A stretch of DNA of 8,014 bases. It comes from Acidobacteriota bacterium (GTDB lineage: Bacteria > Acidobacteriota > Thermoanaerobaculia > Multivoradales > JAHEKO01). This document shows, in pieces, positions 1-5,256 of the stretch (positions within the stretch are counted from its first letter, which is position 1; the number at the start of each line of letters is the position of its first letter). Made by a program: the position numbers and the translations under genes. The notes under the pieces were generated by a model. The model did no database searches. It had not been told where the DNA came from and worked only from the letters and a program-made list of their open reading frames with translations. The stretch is taken from positions 1-8,014 of the forward strand of contig JAPUJD010000180.1 of the NCBI GenBank assembly GCA_027296385.1. The letters run 5' to 3'.

Positions 1-15
1 CCCTCGACCTGGCTG

Positions 16-1491
16 CTACTGAAGGTAGCCGAGCGACTTCAGCTGTTCGATGGTCTCAGCCGCGACCTCGGTCTCTTGACGCGTATCCCCGGTGTCGATC
101 TCCACCTCGAACGAGTCGGGCCGCCACCAGGCGTAGAGCTCGCTCTTCAGGCGCTCGAAGACCTCGGGCTCACGTTCCAGCAGATTCTTCGTCTCGCCGG
201 GGTCCACTATCAGATCGTAGAGCGCGTAGGGCTGCTTGCGGCCGCCGATGAAGCGCTGCGCCGAAGCGTACGGCGCGAAGATGAGCTTGTGGCGTCGATC
301 GCGGACGATTTTCTGCCACCGGCCGCGGGTAGCGTAGCCTGCCTCGGCATGGCTGAAGCCATTCTCGTCTCCCGCCTCTCCGCGTAACCGTGGCATCAGC
401 GATCGGCCCTGCATCCACTCGCCGTCCGGCAGCGAGATGCCGGCGAATTGCAGGATCGTCGGCGTGACTCCTAGAAGCTCGACCGGCTCGAGGTCGACCC
501 GTGGTTCGAAGCGGCCTGGAAAATGGAAGATCAGCGGCACGTGCAGGCAGGTCTCGAAGCTGAAGCGACCGTGATCGAAGAAGTACGAATGCTCGCCAAG
601 AGACTCGCCGTGGTCCGAGGTGAAGACGGTAAGGGTGTTGTCCATCAGCCCACGCCGCCCCATGTCGTCGAGCAATAGGCCGAGCTGGTGATCGGTGTAG
701 GCGATCTCCGCGTCGTAGAGGGCCACGTAGTAGCCGAGGTCGGTCCGGCCATCGAGCACCTGGCGCCGGCCGATCCCGCCCATCTGGCGCCGAGCTCCGG
801 CCGAGACCTCGATCTCCTGGAGCCGCTCGTATACGTCGTCGGCGATGAAAAGGGCGCTCCACTCGGCCGGCGGCTCGTAGGGAAAATGCGGGTCGAGGTA
901 GTGGAGCCAGAGGAAGAAGGGCTGCTCGGGGTCCAGGCCGTCGATGATCTTGCTCGCTTCCCGGTTGACCACCTCGGCCGTGTTCGGCACCAAGTCGTCC
1001 TGCGGGTCCAGCTTCCAGGTCTCGACGTAGCTGTCGAAACCCTGGTCGAAGTGGAAATCGCTGCCCACCGCCCCGTTGGAGACCACGGCGTGGGTACTGT
1101 AGCCGCGACGCTGCAGGCTCTCGGCCAGCATCAGAAACCCGGCCGGCAAGGGCGTGCCGATCCGGCGCACGATGCCGTTGTCCTTGCCATAGGTCGAGGT
1201 GAAGATCGAGGCGAAGGAGGGTCCCGTCTTCGGCCACTGCGACCACGCTTGATCGAAGCGCACTCCCTCGGCGGCCAGTCGATCGAGCACCGGCGAGGTC
1301 GGCCGCCCATAGCCCCAGGCCGAGAGATGGTCGGCCCGCAGGGTGTCGACAGTGATCAGCAGTATGTTGCTCACCGAGCGTCGTGGCGTTTCGCTGCCGG
1401 CGCAACCGCTCACGCTCGCCAGCAAACCCGCGCTGAGCGCGGCTGAAAGCCACGCAGTCGACCGGTGAAGGGTTCGAGTTGGTGGTCTCAT
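16..1491 (-). CDS. Sulfatase-superfamily lipoprotein with Thr at the nucleophile position
   Basis: A complete 491-residue protein of the sulfatase/alkaline-phosphatase superfamily, predicted to be exported and lipid-anchored. The N-terminus has basic residues (R2, R6, R10), a hydrophobic stretch at about 14-28 and a lipobox V-S-G-C with the lipidated Cys at 30; this supports the ATG at 1491. Superfamily landmarks in order are NILLITVDTLRAD (42-54, metal ligand D49), the nucleophile segment at 87-93, HYLDPHFPYEPP (197-208), TSDHGESLGEH (291-301, D293 and H294), RDRRHKLIF (397-405), LYDLIVDPGETKNLL (424-438) and a C-terminal LKSLGYL. The formylglycine motif C/S-x-P-S-R reads T89-G-P-S-F93, and the usual second Asp of the N-terminal DD pair is T50. 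It therefore probably hydrolyses or transfers a phosphate or other ester with a Thr nucleophile rather than acting as a formylglycine sulfatase. The substrate cannot be told. It is divergent from the GMC oxidoreductase gene and has only a weak Shine-Dalgarno sequence. Confidence 0.9.
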   Translation of the reverse strand: MRPPTRTLHRSTAWLSAALSAGLLASVSGCAGSETPRRSVSNILLITVDTLRADHLSAWGYGRPTSPVLDRLAAEGVRFDQAWSQWPKTGPSFASIFTSTYGKDNGIVRRIGTPLPAGFLMLAESLQRRGYSTHAVVSNGAVGSDFHFDQGFDSYVETWKLDPQDDLVPNTAEVVNREASKIIDGLDPEQPFFLWLHYLDPHFPYEPPAEWSALFIADDVYERLQEIEVSAGARRQMGGIGRRQVLDGRTDLGYYVALYDAEIAYTDHQLGLLLDDMGRRGLMDNTLTVFTSDHGESLGEHSYFFDHGRFSFETCLHVPLIFHFPGRFEPRVDLEPVELLGVTPTILQFAGISLPDGEWMQGRSLMPRLRGEAGDENGFSHAEAGYATRGRWQKIVRDRRHKLIFAPYASAQRFIGGRKQPYALYDLIVDPGETKNLLEREPEVFERLKSELYAWWRPDSFEVEIDTGDTRQETEVAAETIEQLKSLGYLQ

Positions 1492-1536
1492 CTCTGTGGG
1501 TAGTATCGGCTGCAGGCCCCCCAGCCAGCCCGAGGC

Positions 1537-1565
1537 GCGACAACTCTAGCAGCCCCATGTAGACT
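1537..1565 (+). promoter_or_regulatory. Weak sigma70-type promoter candidate for the GMC oxidoreductase gene
   Basis: A -35-like GCGACA (1537-1542, 4 of 6 matches to TTGACA) is separated by 17 bp from a -10-like TAGACT (1560-1565, 4 of 6 matches to TATAAT). Transcription would begin near 1572 and give a leader of about 47 nt that contains the inverted repeat at 1590-1604. Matches this weak occur by chance, so this is only the best candidate found in the 127-bp divergent spacer. Confidence 0.25.
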
Positions 1566-1589
1566 CGTCGGGCCTCACCCCGCAACGAT

Positions 1590-1604
1590 TTCGAGACCCT
1601 CGAA
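1590..1604 (+). repeat. Perfect 6-bp inverted repeat upstream of the GMC oxidoreductase start
   Basis: TTCGAG, a 3-base ACC loop, then CTCGAA. A T/G pair at 1589 and 1605 could extend it in RNA. It ends 14 bp before the ATG at 1619. It could be an operator half-site pair or a leader hairpin that affects ribosome access; the start has no good Shine-Dalgarno sequence of its own (GAAAG only 2 bp away). The function is unknown. Confidence 0.35.
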
Positions 1605-1618
1605 GTTTCCTGAAAGCC

Positions 1619-3124
1619 ATGTTGATCGACCTACGCCAGCTTGCCGGCGGAGAGGAATTCGACGCCGATGTCTGCGTTGTCGGAGCCGGCGCAGCAGGCA
1701 TTTCTATCGCGCGCGAGCTCGGTGCCACCGGCCACTCGGTGCTCCTGGCCGAGAGCGGCGGCATGCAATACGAGCTGCCGACACAGGCTCTCTACTCGGG
1801 CGCCGAGACCGGCACCCTGCTGTCGCCGAAGACGCAGTATCTCGGCACCTCCCGACTGCGCTATCTCGGCGGCACGACCGGTCACTGGAACGGCTGGTGC
1901 CGGCGGCTCGATCCGGACGATTTCTCTCTTCGTCCGTGGGTCGACGAGGTCGGCTGGCCGATCTCCCGCGATGACCTCGAGCCCTTCTACGAGCGCGCCG
2001 CGCCAATCGTCCAGATCAGCGCCTTCGACTACGACGAAGAGACGGCGGGCGTTGGACCGAAGCTACTGCCCGGCGACGAGGTCTTCGAGACCAGCTACTT
2101 CCACCTCAGCCCGCCGACCCGCTTCGGCACCGTCTACCAGGATGAGCTCGAGCGTAGCGATTCCATCCGGGTCCTGCTCTACGCCAACGTTCGCGTTATC
2201 GACCTCGACGAGCAGGCGAGCCACGTTAGCGGACTCGAGGTCGTGCGCCTCGACGGCGTGTCCTTCCCGATTCGCGCCCGTCACTTCGTGCTCGCCACCG
2301 GCGCCATCGAGAACGCCCGGCTGCTGCTGGCCAATACCGACGTTCAGCCGAATGGAATTGGCAACGATTGGGATCAAGTGGGCCGCTACTTCATGGACCA
2401 TCCCTTTCTCGAGATGGGCTACATGGCGCTCCCCTACTGGCGCCATCTGCTGCCCAGGAACTACGCCAAGGCGTACGTCAAGAGCCGCGGCAACAGCATC
2501 CACGGCATCCTTCGCGTCAGGGCCGCGGTTCAGTCGCGCGAGCGATTGCTCAACGCACTCATCATTTTCCGCCCCTTGCCCAACGCGACGCGACGGCCCC
2601 TGGCAACCGCTGTCGCAAAGTTCACCGCTGGCCAGCACGCGCTACGCGGCGAGGCCCTGGCCAAGCCGGGATCGACCTACTACGGCCGCGTGATGGTCCA
2701 TGGCGAGCAGACCCCGAACCCCGAGAGCAGGGTGCACCTCGCCGATGAAGTCGACGGCCTGGGCATGCGCAAGACCCGGCTCGATTGGCGACTGCGGGAT
2801 CGCGACGCCCGCAGCCTGGTCGAAACGGCCAAGCTCTTCGCCCGGCGGCTCGGCCTCCACGGCCACGGACGCATGCGCTTCACGGCCAAGGAGCACGACC
2901 TGTGGCCGCGCGCCGACTGGAGCTGGCACCACATCGGCACCACTCGCATGCACGACGATCCCAGGCGCGGAGTGGTCAACGCCGATTGCCGGCTGCACGG
3001 TATCGACAATCTCTTCGTCGCCGGCAGCTCCGTCTTCACCACCGCCGGCGCCTCCAACCCGACCTTCACGATCGTCGCCCTCGCTCTCCGGCTGAGCGAC
3101 CACCTGAAGAAGCTGCTCGCCTAG
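1619..3124 (+). CDS. FAD-dependent GMC family oxidoreductase
   Basis: A complete 501-residue glucose-methanol-choline family flavoprotein. Such enzymes oxidise an alcohol (often a sugar, sterol or aliphatic alcohol) using non-covalent FAD. The Rossmann motif GAGAAG is at 22-27, followed by E45, the usual acidic residue after the second strand. GGTTGHWNGW (84-93) is the FAD-contacting GMC signature region, FVLATGAIENARLLL (223-237) the second signature-like block, and HGEQTPNPESRVHL (361-374) a conserved substrate-domain segment. The C-terminal catalytic region has HHIGTTRM (437-444) with the active-site His, then LHGIDNLFVAGSSVF and GASNPT (478-482) with N480 completing the His/Asn pair. No signal peptide or membrane helix is visible, so it is likely cytoplasmic. 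The ATG at 1619 places the FAD motif at the family's usual distance from the start. It stands alone on the plus strand, and the substrate cannot be inferred. Confidence 0.95.
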   Translation: MLIDLRQLAGGEEFDADVCVVGAGAAGISIARELGATGHSVLLAESGGMQYELPTQALYSGAETGTLLSPKTQYLGTSRLRYLGGTTGHWNGWCRRLDPDDFSLRPWVDEVGWPISRDDLEPFYERAAPIVQISAFDYDEETAGVGPKLLPGDEVFETSYFHLSPPTRFGTVYQDELERSDSIRVLLYANVRVIDLDEQASHVSGLEVVRLDGVSFPIRARHFVLATGAIENARLLLANTDVQPNGIGNDWDQVGRYFMDHPFLEMGYMALPYWRHLLPRNYAKAYVKSRGNSIHGILRVRAAVQSRERLLNALIIFRPLPNATRRPLATAVAKFTAGQHALRGEALAKPGSTYYGRVMVHGEQTPNPESRVHLADEVDGLGMRKTRLDWRLRDRDARSLVETAKLFARRLGLHGHGRMRFTAKEHDLWPRADWSWHHIGTTRMHDDPRRGVVNADCRLHGIDNLFVAGSSVFTTAGASNPTFTIVALALRLSDHLKKLLA

Positions 3125-3252
3125 CCTGCATTTCTTACCCAGTTCCGAGCGCGGCTCAGGACCTTGCCCCTTCCAGAGAGCTCGCAGATCTCGGTGGATT
3201 TCAGGTGTACGTCGACGCCAACCGCGGGTCGTGGTCGAGATCGACGACGGCG

Positions 3253-3657
3253 CTACGGCCGCCAGACTTCGAAGTGCTGCACTCGGGCAATGTGCTCGAA
3301 GTCTCGATCGGTCGTGACCATGGTCAGCCCATGTCGAATAGCCAGTTGGGCCAATAGGCAGTCGACGGTTCCGGCCTGAACCCCATTGCGCCGACAAGCA
3401 TTGCGCAGCGCGGCAGCCTCGATGTGATCTGTCCGGTCGGGGGTCAGGAGGGGTAGGGCGGCGAACTTCTCGACAATCAGGTCACGCGCCTTGGGGCCTG
3501 CGAAGCCCTGGAGTAGCTCCTGGAGGATGAGCCCGGTGGTGAAGATCGACTCCCCGTCCTCGATCGCCTGCGACAAGAAGTGAACGGCGGGCTCGTTGGA
3601 CGGTGGGTCTCGGCGCAGGGCGAGGGACCAGACGCTGGTATCGACTAGAAGGTTCAA
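3253..3657 (-). CDS. vapC: VapC-type PIN-domain ribonuclease toxin
   Basis: A complete 134-residue PIN-domain protein, the toxin of a type II toxin-antitoxin pair. VapC toxins are Mg2+-dependent endoribonucleases, usually cutting tRNA or rRNA, and are blocked by the partner VapB. The acidic active-site set is complete: D6 in NLLVDTSVW, E47 in LILQELLQG, D99 in GTVDCLLA and D117 in MVTTDRDF. The first beta strand with D6 requires the start at 3657, which is TTG. An in-frame stop at 3670-3672 excludes anything longer, and a later start would lose D6. The TTG overlaps the vapB TGA by 4 bp, so translation is probably coupled. It converges with the GMC oxidoreductase gene across 128 bp in which I see no clear terminator. 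Confidence 0.93.
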   Translation of the reverse strand: MNLLVDTSVWSLALRRDPPSNEPAVHFLSQAIEDGESIFTTGLILQELLQGFAGPKARDLIVEKFAALPLLTPDRTDHIEAAALRNACRRNGVQAGTVDCLLAQLAIRHGLTMVTTDRDFEHIARVQHFEVWRP

Positions 3658-3854
3658 TCGCGAACGCGCTCAGCCTTGTAGTCGTAGCTTGCATCCCACT
3701 CGAGGGCACCAAAGAGGTCGAGAAGCCCCTTTTGCTCTCGACGGGCGATGAACTCGCTCAAGGCTAGCGTTACAGCAGCCTTCTTGGTCTTCTTGCCGCT
3801 CACTCGGAGTGCGCGATCCAGGAGCTCGGGATCCAGGGCGAGGTTGGTGGCCAT
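3654..3854 (-). CDS. vapB: VapB-type antitoxin
   Basis: A complete 66-residue antitoxin. The N-terminal half (about 1-40), with NLALDPELLDRALRVSG followed by KKTKKAAVTLALSEFI, is the ribbon-helix-helix-like DNA-binding and dimerisation region of this VapB family. The C-terminal half (about 41-66), with LLDLFGALEW and DASYDYKAERVRD, is the flexible part expected to wrap round and inhibit VapC. The gene directly precedes vapC with a 4-bp overlap. A perfect palindrome at its start codon suggests that the VapB-VapC complex represses its own operon. No Shine-Dalgarno sequence precedes the ATG at 3854. A hand count gives about 61% GC for 3661-3840, lower than sampled stretches of the molybdenum hydroxylase gene (about 71%), which is compatible with separate acquisition. 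Confidence 0.92.
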   Translation of the reverse strand: MATNLALDPELLDRALRVSGKKTKKAAVTLALSEFIARREQKGLLDLFGALEWDASYDYKAERVRD

Positions 3855-3871
3855 GTGTGAACCATCACACA
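3854..3871 (-). promoter_or_regulatory. Perfect 7+7 bp palindrome over the vapB start, likely operator
   Basis: On the plus strand, TGTGTGA, a 4-base spacer ACCA, then TCACACA; both arms match perfectly. The repeat includes the first base of the vapB ATG and spans the region where RNA polymerase would bind next to the -35 element. VapB-VapC complexes generally repress their own promoters through such palindromes, so this is the expected operator. Its role here is inferred from position. Confidence 0.65.
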
Positions 3872-3889
3872 GTTAGCCGCACAAGTCAA
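3861..3889 (-). promoter_or_regulatory. Candidate vapBC promoter, possibly giving a leaderless mRNA
   Basis: The minus strand has TTGACT (3884-3889), 5 of 6 matches to the -35 consensus, then a 17-bp spacer and GATGGT (3861-3866), a poor -10 match (3 of 6). Transcription from this -10 would start about 7 bp downstream, close to the A of the vapB ATG. The absence of any Shine-Dalgarno sequence fits a leaderless message. The -10 lies inside the operator palindrome, so repressor binding would block it directly. Confidence 0.45.
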
Positions 3890-3904
3890 GAGGCCAGGGG
3901 CCTC
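3890..3904. repeat. Perfect 6-bp GC-rich inverted repeat between coxG-like gene and vapB
   Basis: On the minus strand, GAGGCC, loop CCT, then GGCCTC. It lies downstream of the coxG-like stop and directly abuts the vapB -35 hexamer. It could form a short hairpin that attenuates read-through from the upstream operon, but no T-tract follows (only CTTGACTTG), so it is not a standard intrinsic terminator. The function is uncertain. Confidence 0.35.
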
Positions 3905-3946
3905 CACGCCATGGTAGCGCTCTGGCAGGAGATGAGGTCGCGGGGG

Positions 3947-4579
3947 CTAGCCGGCGAAGCCGCGCAGCCACCATCCAAAGCCGAGGCCGAGAAGCACCCA
4001 ACCGAGGATCGCCAGCAGGCGGCGGGCTGGCGCCGGGATCATCTCCTTCCACAGTCCTCCGGCGAAGCCAACCGCCATCTTGGCCTGTGACGGGGGAGCT
4101 GGAGCGGCAGGCGCTTCGCCCTCCACCACCGCGCCGGCCGGCGGCGCTTCGACCTGGGCCGCCAGACCGTCGAGACCTTGCTGCGAGACGACCTTGGCGG
4201 AGCTCTCCATCAGGCGTTGCCCGACGGCGGCCATTCGTCCGCCGACCTGAGCGTCGATCACGTATGTCAGGATCGTGCCTCCGTCGGCCTCGGCGAGGCT
4301 AAGGTCCCCCTCCCCCTTCATGAAGCCGGACGGGCCCTGACCCTTGACCACCATGTGATAGCCGTTGGGCGGATCCACGTCGGAGAGCTCGAGAGAGCCT
4401 TGGAACTTGCCTTTCACCGGCCCGATGGCGATGTTGAGCACGCCCCTGAAACGATCGTCGCCGGTGCGCTCGAGCTTCTCGCACCCCGGTAACGTACGGG
4501 CGAGGATCTCGGGGTCGAGAAGCGCCTCGAAGAGGCGCTCGCGGGGGACGTTGAAGTGGCGCTCACCCTCGATTTTCAT
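3947..4579 (-). CDS. coxG: CoxG-like SRPBCC protein with C-terminal membrane anchor
   Basis: A complete 210-residue protein of the carbon monoxide dehydrogenase subunit G family. CoxG proteins have an SRPBCC (START-like) fold and in Oligotropha help attach the molybdenum hydroxylase to the inner membrane face. The SRPBCC domain covers about 1-142, with the family blocks LARTLPGCEKLE (26-37), AIGPVKGKFQGSLELS (51-66), GQGPSGFMKGEGDLSL (80-95) and QVGGRMAAVGQRLMESSAKVV (111-131). A Pro/Ala-rich linker (about 145-165) leads to a hydrophobic helix at about 187-206 (LLAILGWVLLGLGFGWW) near the C-terminus. It is the last gene of the operon, 5 bp after the DUF2877 stop, and has a good Shine-Dalgarno sequence. 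It probably tethers the adjacent molybdenum hydroxylase to the membrane so that electrons reach the respiratory chain; this role is inferred from the family and the neighbours. Confidence 0.9.
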   Translation of the reverse strand: MKIEGERHFNVPRERLFEALLDPEILARTLPGCEKLERTGDDRFRGVLNIAIGPVKGKFQGSLELSDVDPPNGYHMVVKGQGPSGFMKGEGDLSLAEADGGTILTYVIDAQVGGRMAAVGQRLMESSAKVVSQQGLDGLAAQVEAPPAGAVVEGEAPAAPAPPSQAKMAVGFAGGLWKEMIPAPARRLLAILGWVLLGLGFGWWLRGFAG

Positions 4580-4584
4580 CGCGC

Positions 4585-5253
4585 TCAGCCTTTCTCCGGC
4601 TTGCCTGCCGGGCGGGTCGGTGGCGGCCAGCGGCGCAACGCTCGGCGGGCCACCAAGAGCTGCGCGCTACCGCCCTCGAAGAGCAGCTCGGCAAGATCGA
4701 CGAACCCTGCGATCGACGCCGCGCCCGAGGTCGCGCCGCACTCTAGCACCTCGAGCGTAGCTCGGCGCACCGCCTGGTCGCTGTGACCGACACCGAGAGC
4801 CTCGATCAGGTAGCGCCAAGTTGGGCTCGCCTCACCACGGGCCGCCGCGCGCAGCCAGGCGGCCGACGGAGTCGTCGTATTAGGCGCCACGATCTCGACT
4901 GGGCCCGCCAGCCAATCGGCGTCGGAGCGCGCCCAGAGAGCGTAGAAGGCGCCGACCAGATAGTCGTCGCCGGCCGGCGTGGAGCCGGCGCCGAGACCGA
5001 CGAGATCCAACGCCGAGGCTTCGAGGCGCCCGACATCGCCCAGAGCCAGCGCCTCGATCACCGATCGACCCCGCTCCCACACGGGGGCCAGCACCGCGAA
5101 GAGATCGCTGCCCTCACACTCGATCTTGGCCTCGAGCTCGGAGCTCAGGATACCGAGTCGACCCACGACCTCCCGCGGATGCCTCTGCAACAGCTCCCAA
5201 GCCGGCCGCCGGGCCGCCGTGAAGGTCGCATCGGAAGCGGGCGAGGGCGCCAT
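4585..5253 (-). CDS. DUF2877 protein related to YlbF/AllH, short form
   Basis: A complete 222-residue protein of the DUF2877 family. The diagnostic block GLGAGSTPAGDDYLVG (86-101) matches the family's G-L-G-x-G-x-T-P-x-G-D-D signature. It is followed by NTTTPSAAWLRAAARGEASP (125-144) and GATSGAASIAGFVDL (173-187), corresponding to later family blocks. E. coli YlbF (AllH), reported as part of oxamate carbamoyltransferase with FdrA and YlbE, is roughly 270 residues. This protein is shorter, mainly ahead of the signature block. The ATG at 5253 is 3 bp after the molybdenum hydroxylase stop, so translation is probably coupled; no strong Shine-Dalgarno sequence is visible. The presence of a DUF1116 gene two positions upstream in the same operon supports a carbamoyltransferase-like role. 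The family assignment is fairly firm; the reaction is inferred. Confidence 0.82.
   Translation of the reverse strand: MAPSPASDATFTAARRPAWELLQRHPREVVGRLGILSSELEAKIECEGSDLFAVLAPVWERGRSVIEALALGDVGRLEASALDLVGLGAGSTPAGDDYLVGAFYALWARSDADWLAGPVEIVAPNTTTPSAAWLRAAARGEASPTWRYLIEALGVGHSDQAVRRATLEVLECGATSGAASIAGFVDLAELLFEGGSAQLLVARRALRRWPPPTRPAGKPEKG
4589..4597 (-). promoter_or_regulatory. Ribosome binding site of the coxG-like gene
   Basis: GGAGAAAGG on the minus strand lies 9 bp before the ATG at 4579, partly inside the end of the preceding gene. It supports this start and independent initiation on the polycistronic message. Confidence 0.6.
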
Positions 5254-5256
5254 CGC

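Noticed and set aside
1502..1507. GATACT on the minus strand as a -10 for the sulfatase-fold gene
   Set aside because: The hexamer 17 bp upstream (GGGCTG) does not resemble a -35, and the site is only 10 bp before the ATG.
170..1585. Long open frames on both strands over the sulfatase-fold gene (170-1585 minus, 688-1446 plus)
   Set aside because: They are rich in Arg/Ala/Gly, carry no recognisable domain and overlap a gene with clear family motifs; they are byproducts of high GC.
1641..2693. Open frame in another plus-strand frame inside the GMC oxidoreductase gene
   Set aside because: Low-complexity Ser/Arg/Pro/Ala composition and no motif; the true frame carries all GMC signatures.
3187..3242. 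Inverted repeat GATCTCG ... CGAGATC in the convergent spacer as a terminator
   Set aside because: The arms are 42 bp apart with no T-tract on either strand; a 7-bp match over that distance is weak evidence in GC-rich DNA.
2642..3397. Minus-strand open frame spanning the GMC end and the intergenic spacer
   Set aside because: Mostly antisense to the GMC gene, overlaps vapC, and has no recognisable domain.
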